Source of the DNA: Pseudomonadota bacterium
GTDB taxonomy: Bacteria > Pseudomonadota > Alphaproteobacteria > Rhizobiales > Rhizobiaceae
DNA: 54,664 nucleotides
Direction: 5' to 3'
Assembly (NCBI GenBank): GCA_023404095.1
Contig: JAEYDD010000019.1
Span: 1-54,664 of the forward strand
This document shows, in pieces, positions 15,997-23,788 of the stretch; positions within the stretch are counted from its first letter, which is position 1; each line of letters begins with the position of its first letter. The position numbers and the translations under genes are program-made. A model generated the notes under the pieces. That model was not told the DNA's origin. It saw nothing but the letters and a program-made list of their open reading frames with translations, and searched no databases.

Positions 15997-16971
15997 ATGA
16001 AAGCTTGGGTTCATCACGAAACCGGCGCACCTGGCGTCCTGCGGCTGGAAGAACGGCCGCGGCCGAAGCCGGGCAGGGGCGAGGTGCTGGTGCGCAACTG
16101 CGCCATCGGTCTTAATCCCGTCGACTGGAAATTCATCGAGTGGGGTCACCCTGCGTGGGAATGGCCACATGTTCCGGGCGTCGACGGCGCGGGCGAGGTG
16201 GAGGCGCTTGGCGAGAGCGTGCAGCATATCGCCCGCGGCGCCCGGGTCGCCTATCACAACGATCTCCTGCGGCCGGGCTCCTTCGCCGAATATACGGTGG
16301 TGCCGGCGAGAGCGCTGATTCCTTTGCCGGCAGCGTTGCCGTTCAGCGCCGCAGCGGCGATCCCGTGTCCGGCCCTGACGGCTTTCCAGGCGGTGTCGAA
16401 GGTTCCGCTCGGTCCCGGTGCGCATGTGCTGGTGACGGGTGCTTCCGGCGCCGTCGGAGGCGCGCTTCTGCAACTGGCGCGGTCCCGTGGCTGGATCGTT
16501 CACGCCGTCTGCTCTGCCACGCAGGCGGCCCGGGTTCTGCGCCTCGGTGCCGCGACCGTGACGGATTATCACCTTCCAGCCTGGCGCGAGGAAATCCGGG
16601 AAAAGACGCGTGTCCAGCCGCTGCAGGCGGTCTTCGATATGGTGAGTGGCGCGCATGCGGCTTCGCTGGCGCCGCTTCTTACGGCGAACGGACATCTCGT
16701 CTGCATTCAGGACCGGCAGGAAACCACGCCGCTTCCGGCGTTTACCACGACGATCTCCCTGCACGAGGTCGGGCTGAACGCGATGCATGGCTATGCCGAT
16801 AACTGGCAGTGGGGCAATCTCGTTGCCGCAGGTGCTGCGATCGCCACTGATATCGTGTCGGGACGCTTCGATCCCCAGATCGTCGAAATTGCCGCTTTCG
16901 AAGGCTTGCCGGAGGCGCTGTCGCGTCTGAAATCCGGACCCAATCCCGGCAATCGCGTGGTTCAAATCTGA
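15997..16971 (+). CDS. Zinc-type alcohol dehydrogenase / quinone oxidoreductase family protein
   Basis: A medium-chain reductase of 324 residues. N-terminal GroES-like domain: GEVLVRNCAIGLNPVDWKF, then PGVDGAGEVEALG; nucleotide-binding domain with GASGAVGGALLQLARSRG near 145-162. The structural- and catalytic-zinc cysteine patterns are absent, as in the quinone-oxidoreductase branch, so it is probably a zinc-free NADPH enzyme. The start is ATG 15997, seven bases after AAGGAG; ATG 15991 lies too close to that site. It is the last gene of the operon of operator D, directly after the SDR. Confidence 0.87.
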   Translation: MKAWVHHETGAPGVLRLEERPRPKPGRGEVLVRNCAIGLNPVDWKFIEWGHPAWEWPHVPGVDGAGEVEALGESVQHIARGARVAYHNDLLRPGSFAEYTVVPARALIPLPAALPFSAAAAIPCPALTAFQAVSKVPLGPGAHVLVTGASGAVGGALLQLARSRGWIVHAVCSATQAARVLRLGAATVTDYHLPAWREEIREKTRVQPLQAVFDMVSGAHAASLAPLLTANGHLVCIQDRQETTPLPAFTTTISLHEVGLNAMHGYADNWQWGNLVAAGAAIATDIVSGRFDPQIVEIAAFEGLPEALSRLKSGPNPGNRVVQI

Positions 16972-17324
16972 CGATTTGAGCAGTTCTACGGCGGGGTTCG
17001 TTCCTGGTGGGCAGTTCGCTCAGACCCGCAAACTCGGTAGGAGATCTGTAAGTTGCAGAGCTTGGCGGTGTTGTCCCTTGAGGGTTTAAGGATTTGTTCG
17101 CACTGATGGCTGCAGGCAGCGATCGTGCCTAGCCGGGTCTTCGAGCGGCCACATCCCCAGTTCCTGAGATGGCACTGTGAGAACTGCTTCAAGCAGTGAG
17201 CACCAGGGTAAGTCTTGCGCTGTAGTTTCATCCTGAGCGGGTCTATTTCGGTCCGTTGGCGCCAATAATCCTAAAATCATCCCGATCGGTTCTTTTGACT
17301 TCCCTTCATGCCGTCTGGTGATAT
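16972..17324. other. Spacer between catabolic locus and hipBA
   Basis: About 350 bp without a supportable gene. Short frames on the minus strand overlap the hipB promoter and show no family resemblance. A first copy of the half-site AATCATCCCGAT lies at 17275-17286, 50 bp before the hipB operator, and is the only structured signal seen. Confidence 0.5.
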
Positions 17325-17346
17325 AATCATCCCGATAGGGGTGATT
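17322..17346 (+). promoter_or_regulatory. hipB promoter -10 and overlapping palindromic operator
   Basis: TATAAT at 17322-17327 overlaps an inverted repeat AATCATCCC-GATA-GGGGTGATT (17325-17346, one G-T mismatch), which ends immediately before the hipB ATG at 17347. The half-site AATCATCCCGAT recurs at 17275-17286. Autorepression by HipB or the HipBA complex through such paired sites is established for the E. coli system; the sequence here differs and the role is inferred. Confidence 0.65.
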
Positions 17347-17574
17347 ATGGAAAAGATTAAAGATTCGAAAAGCCTCGGCATGCTGATCCGTCAGGAGCGC
17401 AAACAGCAAGGGTTAACCCAGGAGCAACTCGCAGGGGTGATTGGTGTGGGCGTACGTTTTCTGCGTGAACTCGAGGCCGGCAAAGAGAGCTGCCAGATTG
17501 GCCGTGCGATGCAAGTCCTGGCTGGTTTGGGCCTCGTTGTTTCGGTCGGGCGTCGCCAGAGCCCGCGATCATGA
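17347..17574 (+). CDS. hipB: HipB-type antitoxin (XRE helix-turn-helix)
   Basis: A DNA-binding antitoxin of 75 residues. The XRE helix-turn-helix covers roughly residues 8-62: LGMLIRQERKQQGLTQEQLA, then GVGVRFLRELEAGKES, with the C-terminal LGLVVSVG strand that forms the dimer interface in HipB. It neutralises the HipA kinase and represses the operon. The ATG at 17347 lies against the operator; no clear Shine-Dalgarno is seen, which suggests a leaderless or very short-leader message. The stop overlaps the hipA start by four bases. Confidence 0.87.
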   Translation: MEKIKDSKSLGMLIRQERKQQGLTQEQLAGVIGVGVRFLRELEAGKESCQIGRAMQVLAGLGLVVSVGRRQSPRS

Positions 17575-18833
17575 CCCGGGTATTGGACGTCTATTTTCGC
17601 GACATCAAGGCGGGCGTACTCAGCCGACTTGACGACGGCCTGCTGACTTTTGCCTATGATGGCGCGTATCTCCTAGACCAACGATCGCATGCGATCTCGT
17701 TCTCGATGCCACTGCAGGAAGAGCCCTTTGGTGATCAGGTGGTGCGCCCTTTTTTCTCCGGTCTCTTGCCGGACGAGGGCGCTCGGCAACGCCTCGCTGG
17801 TGCGCTCGGCCTCTCGGCAGGCAATGCCTTCGGGCTACTGGAAGTTATCGGGGGCGAGTGCGCAGGTGCCTTGTCACTCTACCCTACAGGCGCGGCGCCC
17901 GAACCTTCTGGCCGATCCCACGCCGAAATTCTCACTTCGGAACGGCTGGATGAAATTCTAAGCAGGCTGCGGACCCGGCCTTTGCTTGGTGGAGACGAGG
18001 GCATTCGTTTATCGCTCGCCGGCGCGCAGGATAAACTGGCGGTCATTGTCGATGGAGATTCCATTGCCTTGGCGAGAGATGGTCAACCAACGACCCATAT
18101 CTTGAAACCAGTCATCCAGGCGTTGGAAGGCACGGTGGAGAACGAGTATTTTTGTATGCGGCTGGCTGCCCGCCTCAAGCTGCCGGTACCCCATGTCGAG
18201 ATACGCTTAGACGGGGCGACTGCCTTTCTCCTGGTTGAGCGTTATGATCGGACGAAAGCTGCAGACGGCATTATTGAGCGCCTACACCAGGAAGACTTTT
18301 GCCAGGCCCTTAGCGTCCCGCCGGAGCTGAAGTATGAGGCCGAGGGCGGGCCTGGGACAGAACATGCTCTCAAGCTGATCGATCAGGCCTGCGCGAGGCC
18401 CGTCGCGGATCGGCTGCAGTTCATTCGCATGCTGATCTTCCATTATCTGGTGGGCAACGCCGATGCCCACGGCAAGAACTACGCCCTGCTTTATAGCTCC
18501 GATGAACCGGATCTGGCGCCGATCTACGATGTCGTTTGCACGGCTGTTTATCCCCGCTTGTCGAAGAGGCTCGCCATGAAGATTGGTGGCCGCGATGTGC
18601 CCGACACGATCCAACTGAAGCATTGGGCGACACTCGTGCCCGAAACCAAATCTTCTCAGCGCATCCTTGTTCGCGATCTTGCCCAAATGGCGGAAAGGAT
18701 TGTGAGCGAGGCCGATGCCCTTGTTGCAGAACTGGCCGACGAGGGGATCAGGCACCCCATCTTGAACTCAATTCGCAAGGTCATCTCAAGCCGGGCTGGT
18801 TCATTGCAGAGAGTCACGAAGCAGGTCTCTTAA
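17571..18833 (+). CDS. hipA: HipA-type serine/threonine kinase toxin
   Basis: A kinase of 420 residues. The N-terminal subdomain (LDVYFRDIKAGVL, HAISFSMPLQEEPF) is followed by the HipA kinase core: SLAGAQDKLAV (phosphate loop), HILKP (ATP Lys), FLLVERYDR, LHQEDFCQALSV, the catalytic GNADAHGKNYAL and the metal-binding PIYDVVC. In E. coli HipA phosphorylates glutamyl-tRNA synthetase and causes growth arrest; the target here is unknown. ATGA overlap with hipB implies coupled translation. All catalytic motifs appear present, so the toxin is probably active. The pair lies between the catabolic locus and a debris field, a common setting for toxin-antitoxin genes. Confidence 0.9.
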   Translation: MTRVLDVYFRDIKAGVLSRLDDGLLTFAYDGAYLLDQRSHAISFSMPLQEEPFGDQVVRPFFSGLLPDEGARQRLAGALGLSAGNAFGLLEVIGGECAGALSLYPTGAAPEPSGRSHAEILTSERLDEILSRLRTRPLLGGDEGIRLSLAGAQDKLAVIVDGDSIALARDGQPTTHILKPVIQALEGTVENEYFCMRLAARLKLPVPHVEIRLDGATAFLLVERYDRTKAADGIIERLHQEDFCQALSVPPELKYEAEGGPGTEHALKLIDQACARPVADRLQFIRMLIFHYLVGNADAHGKNYALLYSSDEPDLAPIYDVVCTAVYPRLSKRLAMKIGGRDVPDTIQLKHWATLVPETKSSQRILVRDLAQMAERIVSEADALVAELADEGIRHPILNSIRKVISSRAGSLQRVTKQVS

Positions 18834-18952
18834 GCAGTGGAATGGTCTCGATATCCAACGCTTTGTCCTTCAACCAACAGGTCGGTGGTTCAAATCCTTT
18901 CAAGAGCAAACCGAGATCTTTCCTGCGCCGGATAGTGATGGGGGCTGGGAGG

Positions 18953-19243
18953 CTATGCGGCCTGGCCCTTCAGCCGCACCATATCCTGTGAGGGTGGCAA
19001 CCCGAACTGCCGGGCATATTCACGGCTGAACTGATTGGGGCTTTCATATCCGACACCGAAAGCCACGGATGTCGCGTTTCCTTCTCCGGCCATCAGCAGC
19101 GTTCGCGCGTGCAGCAGGCGGACCTGCTTCTGAAACTGGATCGGGCTGAGTGCCGTGACGGCCTTGAAATGGCGATGGAATGCCGAAACGCTCAACGCCG
19201 CCATTTCGGCTAGCGCTTCGACCCGGAGTGGCTTTGCGATAGG
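18953..19243 (-). pseudogene. AraC-family regulator, C-terminal DNA-binding domain only
   Basis: About 95 residues with both helix-turn-helices of an AraC/XylS protein: PLRVEALAEMAALSVSAFHRHFKAV and FGVGYESPNQFSREYARQFG, cited here by their key parts. The usual N-terminal ligand-binding domain (about 200 residues) is missing. Upstream, the sequence passes directly into an AbiEi-like antitoxin gene in another frame, so a deletion or recombination joined the two. An ATG at 19250-19252 could allow a DNA-binding fragment to be made, but a broken gene is more likely. Confidence 0.75.
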
Positions 19244-19604
19244 TGTCCGCATAGATTGTAGACCTGGCAGGAACGGCCGTCGTCAGGCCAAGATCATTGG
19301 CAGCCGTCATGCCATCGACGCAAACCCGAAGCTTGTCACGTCGTGCGATGGCATCGATGAATGAGGCGCGTGGCGGAAACACCATTTTGCCGGTCAGTTG
19401 GCTCACCGCTGGCTTGTCGTAAAGACCACGATGAGGGCGGCGGATGTCGCCGCGATTGGTCAACCGCTGCAGGGCCTTTTCGACGGCATTAGGCGTTGCG
19501 ACGTCCAGAAAATCGGAACGCGACCAAACGCCCGAAGGTGCGGCACCTGCGATCCTTTGGTGAATGCGTTCCAGAGTGTCCGACGTGGGATCCGGCATAA
19601 CCAT
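19244..19604 (-). pseudogene. AbiEi-like (DUF6088) antitoxin/regulator, N-terminal part
   Basis: About 120 residues from ATG 19604 (or 19598) resemble the N-terminal winged helix and start of the body of DUF6088/AbiEi-type transcription regulators: GVWSRSDFLDVATPNAVEKA, then LTNRGDIRRPHRGLYDKP, then SFIDAIARRDKLRV. These act as antitoxins and autorepressors of type IV toxin-antitoxin pairs. The C-terminal half is lost where the frame enters the AraC fragment near 19240, and no cognate nucleotidyltransferase toxin follows. A strong inverted repeat 50 bp upstream may be its former operator. Confidence 0.65.
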
Positions 19605-19653
19605 CCTACCTTTTGACCGAAGATTATATATCACTAGCCACAATATTTTCACT

Positions 19654-19687
19654 ACTGACCAATATTTAGATATAAAAATTGGTCAGT
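19654..19687. promoter_or_regulatory. 10-bp inverted repeat, likely operator of the AbiEi-like gene
   Basis: ACTGACCAAT (19654-19663) and ATTGGTCAGT (19678-19687) are exact reverse complements separated by 14 AT-rich bases. The region 19616-19680 is much more AT-rich than its surroundings. Repression by an AbiEi-type regulator through such repeats is known for the family; binding here is inferred. Confidence 0.55.
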
Positions 19688-20041
19688 GAGCATATAGCTC
19701 ACGCCTTCATGTAGTGCTTTTGAAAGGCGGTGGTCAGACCCTTGTCGTTCGTCTCCTTGCACATGGCAAGAATAGCTGGGGCGAGTTTTAACCCGAGCGT
19801 ATATCGGCTTGTTTTATAACATGAAAACAGAATATTTAATGGACGCTTTCTTCCGTTGGTGTCACAGTCGATGAAGTTATGGCTGAATTTCGGTCCGATT
19901 TCTCAGTCGATAATGGCACCATCACCTTCTGGCGCGGCGACTTCGATCGGCCCATTTTACACCAGCGGACTAACGCGGCTGCGGAATTGGCGACGCGTTA
20001 TCCTGTGAGCGCGTGCGATGCGCCGTCCCAGAGCATGTGGA
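19688..20041. other. Spacer with a possible 28-residue gene end on the minus strand
   Basis: About 350 bp without a convincing gene. On the minus strand, roughly 19790 to 19701, an open stretch ending ...TTAFQKHYMKA and a stop could be the tail of a deleted gene, but I cannot name its family. The rest shows no coding signal that I trust. Confidence 0.35.
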
Positions 20042-20314
20042 TTATTGAAGCAGCTGCGCCTTGATCGCCAGTCCGACAATGGTCAACTGCAGCACCGGCT
20101 CGCCGCGGATGAAGCTTTCCTCGACCAGCTCCATCTTTTCCAGCCGCTCGACAAGCTTCTCCGACAGCCGCTTGTCACCCACGAGCCAACCGCGGCCGAC
20201 TTTTCTTTGCCGTCGGAAAAATGCGATCGCTCTCAGCGCTTCTTCTTGCGTCCGCGTGAGGCTGCGTAGCGTCTCCCCGGCGGCTGGATCATCTACCGTG
20301 TTTTGCATGGTCAC
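20042..20314 (-). CDS. Hypothetical protein, 90 residues
   Basis: Not recognised. It is the last of three short minus-strand genes that look like one operon; its start codon overlaps the stop of the gene at 20311 (ATGA). The protein is charged and helical (LTRTQEEALRAIAFFRRQRK, then LSEKLVERLEKMELVEES), with no signal peptide or membrane segment. The spacing between basic and hydrophobic residues would suit a small winged-helix-like or regulatory protein, but that is a guess. Codon use is like that of its neighbours. Confidence 0.65.
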   Translation of the reverse strand: MTMQNTVDDPAAGETLRSLTRTQEEALRAIAFFRRQRKVGRGWLVGDKRLSEKLVERLEKMELVEESFIRGEPVLQLTIVGLAIKAQLLQ

Positions 20315-20553
20315 AACCCTCCACCTCTATTTGATGGCTTATCGGCGCCGGGCCAATCGTTGGAAGGCTCCTCTATCGGCTCGTCCGCCGGATCAGGATC
20401 ACGATCATAGGCGAGCTGTCGCTTTGCCAGAACGTCCTGCAGCGTCTCTATGACACGTTCCGTTCCATGGCCCTCACTTGCGAAACGATCGATGATCTCG
20501 GCGACAACATCATCCAGTTGCTGAAACAGTCGTTCCGGTTTTTTCTCGGTCAT
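20311..20553 (-). CDS. Hypothetical protein, 80 residues
   Basis: Not recognised. ATG 20553 follows GAGAGGG on the coding strand; an upstream TTG in frame is less likely. The N-terminal half is predicted helical (RLFQQLDDVVAEIIDRFASE, then VIETLQDVLAKRQLAYD) and the C-terminal third is acidic, proline-rich and probably disordered. It is the middle gene of a three-gene minus-strand set, overlapping the next gene by four bases and lying 15 bp after the previous one. Confidence 0.65.
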   Translation of the reverse strand: MTEKKPERLFQQLDDVVAEIIDRFASEGHGTERVIETLQDVLAKRQLAYDRDPDPADEPIEEPSNDWPGADKPSNRGGGL

Positions 20554-20568
20554 GAACAACCCTCTCGA

Positions 20569-20814
20569 TCAGGCACCGATCCGGCGTTGCTTCCAGTCCT
20601 TGTACGGTGCCAGCAGCTGGCCGGGGAAGCGGTCCTCTATAGCCGTCTCCACCATCGCGATCTGAGCGAACACATCGCTGTCATCGCGATTTTCGGGAGA
20701 AATGCTTTCGCTTGTCTCTTCAAGCTTCTGCATCATTGCAAACACTTCCTTGTCCGTCATCGCCCCTAAGCGATCCGAGAATTCTGCGGCATCGAATTCC
20801 GATTGAGCGGGCAT
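20569..20814 (-). CDS. Hypothetical protein, 81 residues
   Basis: Not recognised. The start is ATG 20814 with AGGAGAG upstream on the coding strand. Acidic and helical: FSDRLGAMTDKEVFAMMQKL, then VFAQIAMVETAIEDRFPGQL, ending YKDWKQRRIGA. No signal peptide or metal motif is visible. It is the first gene of the small operon that precedes the exonuclease III gene in the same direction, with about 55 bp between them. Confidence 0.6.
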   Translation of the reverse strand: MPAQSEFDAAEFSDRLGAMTDKEVFAMMQKLEETSESISPENRDDSDVFAQIAMVETAIEDRFPGQLLAPYKDWKQRRIGA

Positions 20815-20894
20815 CACGACTCTCCTATGTTTCGCCAACGGCTATCACCGCGGATGGTGCGCCAGGTGACCGCACCCCGTATCTTTGAGATATG

Positions 20895-21671
20895 CTATCC
20901 GTCATCCAGTTCAATCCAGACTGGGGCGTGATCGCTTGTGTGCTCCCAGGCCCGCGCGAACTTGTCGACGCCGCAGGTCTGTAGTCGTTCCCGCAGTGAC
21001 GGACTGAGCAGGAAATGGTCGATGCGAAGGCCTGCGTCACGGGCGAAGGCGTTGCGGAAATACTTCCAGAACGTATAGACCCGCTCTTCCGGATGCAGCA
21101 GCCTGACGGCGTCCGTCCAGCCCATGGCAATCAGCTCGGCATAGGCTGCCCGTACTTCCGGCCGAAACAGGGCATCGTCTCGCCAGCGCTCCGGCTTGTA
21201 GACATCGAGATCAGTCGGCATGACGTTGAGATCGCCGACAAGGGCGACCGGCACATCGAGCTCGAACAGTTCCGCCGCATAGGAATGCAGCCGCTCGAAC
21301 CAGCGGAGTTTGTAGTCGAACTTCGGCCCTGGTGCCGGATTGCCGTTCGGAAGATAAAGGCAGCCGACGATCATGCCATCGATGGCCGCCTCAATATAGC
21401 GGCTATGGCTATCGTCAGGATCGCCCGGAAGCCCACGACGGGTCTCGCGGGGCTCCTGATCTCGGGCAAGGATAGCAACGCCATTCCAGGATTTTTGACC
21501 GTGCCAGATGGCGCCATAGCCGGCACGCTCGATCTCGCGGCGGGGAAACCTCTCGTCCGGCGCCTTCAATTCCTGCAGACAGACGACATCAGGCTTTGCC
21601 TCGGCGAGCCACCGCAGCAGCACGGCGAGCCGACCGTTGATGCCGTTGACGTTATAGGTGGCGAGCTTCAC
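20895..21671 (-). CDS. xthA: Exodeoxyribonuclease III (AP endonuclease)
   Basis: An Mg-dependent 3'-5' exonuclease and AP endonuclease of 258 residues, acting in base excision repair. The EEP-family active-site set is visible: N7 in YNVNGI, E34 in CLQELK, the GDLNVMPTDLDVY loop, and the terminal SDHAPVWIEL with the catalytic Asp-His. The length is typical of the bacterial XthA family. It is next to a ku-ku-ligase operon and close to LigD, so the block as a whole looks devoted to DNA break and base repair; whether this is the cell's only XthA cannot be told. Confidence 0.92.
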   Translation of the reverse strand: MKLATYNVNGINGRLAVLLRWLAEAKPDVVCLQELKAPDERFPRREIERAGYGAIWHGQKSWNGVAILARDQEPRETRRGLPGDPDDSHSRYIEAAIDGMIVGCLYLPNGNPAPGPKFDYKLRWFERLHSYAAELFELDVPVALVGDLNVMPTDLDVYKPERWRDDALFRPEVRAAYAELIAMGWTDAVRLLHPEERVYTFWKYFRNAFARDAGLRIDHFLLSPSLRERLQTCGVDKFARAWEHTSDHAPVWIELDDG

Positions 21672-21682
21672 CGGCGCTGCCG

Positions 21683-21859
21683 TCAGTGCTTGCGGTCACC
21701 CTTGTCGCCCTGACCGGGCTTCGCGTCATGCTTCGCGTCGTGGCGAGCGTCAGCGGACAGCGACCGCGAGACGTCAACGCTCTCCTTGAACTTGCCTTCC
21801 TTGTCACGGCGGACATAACGCCTGTCGGTTCCAGTATCGATCAGTTCTCGTTTGCTCAT
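21683..21859 (-). CDS. Small rhizobial protein, 58 residues
   Basis: A short gene with ATG 21859, preceded by GGAGTCCTGCC on the coding strand. The product starts MSKRELIDTGTDRRYVRRDK and is rich in Lys, Arg and Asp, with a repeated HDAK unit near residues 40-47; it is very hydrophilic and probably disordered. Similar short basic proteins are common in rhizobia, but I know no function. It lies 12 bp upstream of xthA in the same direction, so it may be cotranscribed with it, and it is divergent from ku. Confidence 0.7.
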   Translation of the reverse strand: MSKRELIDTGTDRRYVRRDKEGKFKESVDVSRSLSADARHDAKHDAKPGQGDKGDRKH

Positions 21860-22057
21860 GGCAGGACTCCTTCAGGGTTGCTCCGGGAAGAAACGCGCGC
21901 GGCCGCGAAAAGATGCACGAGAATCAAGCGTCTAGCGCGGACTCGCATAACGGGCGCCGCAATCCATCTAAGTCCTTGAAAAATGATTCGTTTCGACTTG
22001 GAACAATTACATTCTGATTCGCTTGAATCGCCTAGGTTGTGTCAGGAGTTCTGCGTC

Positions 22058-22960
22058 ATGGTCGCCCCTAGAGCGAATTGGAAAGGCTTCATCAAATTCG
22101 GAGAGGTCGCTTGTCCAGTGGCGCTCTACACCGCGGCCTCTTCGTCCGAGCGCATCGCCTTCAATACGCTGAACCGCAAGACGGGCAATCGGGTGAAGCG
22201 CGAGTTCGTCGACAGCGAGACCGGGGATCCGGTCGAACGGGACGAACAGGTCAAGGGCTACGAGATCGAAAACGGCCAGTACATCATCCTCGAGCCGGAC
22301 GAAGTGGCGGCCGCGGTTCCCGACAGCGACAAGACGCTCAAGATCGATGCCTTCATTCCTTGCCACGAGATCGATGACGTCTATTTCGACAAGCCGTACT
22401 ATCTGGCGCCGGACAAGATGGGGACGGAAGCCTTTGTGCTTTTGCGCGACGGCATGAAGAAAGCCAAGGTTGCCGCGATCGCCCGTACAGTTCTCTTCCG
22501 CCGTGTGCGTACAGTTCTCATCCGGCCACACGGCAAAGGTCTGATTGCCACCACGCTGAACTTCGATTACGAGGTGCGCTCGCCCGAAGAAGCGTTCGAG
22601 GAGCTGCCGGACCTGAAGATCGAAGGCGAGATGCTTGAGCTCGCAGAGCACATCATCGGCACCAAGAAGGGCAGCTTCGATGCGAGCACCTTCGACGATC
22701 GCTATGAAGCTGCCGTCGCCCAACTGGTGAAGGCGAAGATCGAGGGGAGGGCGCTACCGAAGAAGAAGGCTCCGCCCGCTTCGAAACCCAGCGATCTTCT
22801 CCAGGCTCTCAGGGAGAGTGCCGGGGTCGGCACGAAGAAGGCAGAGCCGAAACGGACCGCCGCCAACGCCAATAAGGGGTCATCCCGCCAGAAGGCATCC
22901 AAACCGGCGGCCGGCACCAAGTCGAAGTCTACGGCCGCGCCAACGCGGCGCGCGGGCTGA
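22058..22960 (+). CDS. ku: Ku protein, non-homologous end joining (first paralogue)
   Basis: A DNA-end-binding protein of 300 residues. The Ku core (residues about 1-225) starts MVAPRANWKGFIKFGEVACP and includes LNRKTGNRVKREFVD, VKGYEIENGQYIILEPDE and IRPHGKGLIATTL, all marks of bacterial Ku. The last 65 residues form a Lys/Ala/Ser-rich basic tail (KKAPPASKPSD, then RRAG at the end) of the kind that assists DNA threading and ligase contact. ATG 22058 follows AGGAG by eleven bases. It lies 12 bp before a second ku; in Sinorhizobium meliloti two such Ku proteins can act together (established for Ku3/Ku4), so a heterodimer is plausible. Confidence 0.92.
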   Translation: MVAPRANWKGFIKFGEVACPVALYTAASSSERIAFNTLNRKTGNRVKREFVDSETGDPVERDEQVKGYEIENGQYIILEPDEVAAAVPDSDKTLKIDAFIPCHEIDDVYFDKPYYLAPDKMGTEAFVLLRDGMKKAKVAAIARTVLFRRVRTVLIRPHGKGLIATTLNFDYEVRSPEEAFEELPDLKIEGEMLELAEHIIGTKKGSFDASTFDDRYEAAVAQLVKAKIEGRALPKKKAPPASKPSDLLQALRESAGVGTKKAEPKRTAANANKGSSRQKASKPAAGTKSKSTAAPTRRAG

Positions 22961-22972
22961 TCGGAGGAGACA

Positions 22973-23788
22973 ATGGCCGTTCGCCCCTATTGGAAAGGCT
23001 ATCTGAAGCTCTCGCTCGTCACCTGTCCGGTGCAGATGATGCCGGCGACCTCCGAGAGCGAGAAGGTTCGCTTCCACACCCTCAACCGCGAAACCCAGAA
23101 CCGTGTGGTCAGCCAATATGTCGACAGCGTCACCGGCAAGGAGGTGAAAGACGAGGACGAAGTGAAAGGCTATCAGCGTGGTGAGAACGAATACATCATG
23201 CTGGAAGACGACGAGCTGGAGAACGTCGCGCTCGACAGCACCAAGACGATCGATATCTTCACCTTCACACCGCGCGACAGCGTGGAATGGATCTGGCTCG
23301 ACACTCCGTATTACCTATCGCCGAACGATCCGGTCGGGCAGGAGGCCTTCTCCGTCATTCGCGACGCTATGGAAGCGCAGGACATGGTCGGCATCTCACG
23401 GCTGGTGATCTCGCGCCGGGAACGCGCCGTCATGCTGGAGCCACGTGGCAAGGGTATCGTGCTCTGGACGCTACGCTACGGGGACGAAGTCCGCGATGAA
23501 GACACCTATTTTGCAGGCATCGATGACAATGAAACAGCGGACAGCGAAATGATGCCCCTGGTACAGCAACTAATCAAAAAACAGACCCAGCACTGGAATC
23601 CGAAGATGGTCATCGATCCAGTGCAGGATCGGTTACTCGACATCATCGCCGCCAAGAAAAAGGCGCTGAAAAAGCCTTCAAAGGCCAAGGCGAAAGCACC
23701 TGCCGCGGCGCCCGCACCCAGTAATGTCATCAATATCATGGATGCGTTGAAGAAGTCGGTTGCGGCCGAGACCCGGGCCGGCAAATGA
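22973..23788 (+). CDS. ku: Ku protein, non-homologous end joining (second paralogue)
   Basis: The second Ku of the operon, 271 residues, starting MAVRPYWKGYLKLSLVTCP, with LNRETQNRVVSQYVDSVTG, VKGYQRGENEYIMLEDDEL and LEPRGKGIVLWTLRYGDEV. It differs enough from the first copy to be an old duplication rather than a recent one, and its C-terminal Lys/Ala tail is shorter. ATG 22973 follows GGAGGAG. Its stop overlaps the ligase start by four bases (ATGA), implying that the ligase works with this Ku pair. Confidence 0.92.
   Translation: MAVRPYWKGYLKLSLVTCPVQMMPATSESEKVRFHTLNRETQNRVVSQYVDSVTGKEVKDEDEVKGYQRGENEYIMLEDDELENVALDSTKTIDIFTFTPRDSVEWIWLDTPYYLSPNDPVGQEAFSVIRDAMEAQDMVGISRLVISRRERAVMLEPRGKGIVLWTLRYGDEVRDEDTYFAGIDDNETADSEMMPLVQQLIKKQTQHWNPKMVIDPVQDRLLDIIAAKKKALKKPSKAKAKAPAAAPAPSNVINIMDALKKSVAAETRAGK

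Noticed and set aside
18869..18905. tRNA-like 3' segment (CAGGTCGGTGGTTCAAATCC) after hipA
   Set aside because: The T-arm would need CCACC after the loop but CCTTT follows, and no acceptor or anticodon stem can be paired; at best an old attachment-site remnant.
22000..22024. Possible EcfG promoter before ku (GGAAC at 22000)
   Set aside because: The -10 side reads CGCTT at 15 bases, which misses both the spacing and the CGTT consensus.
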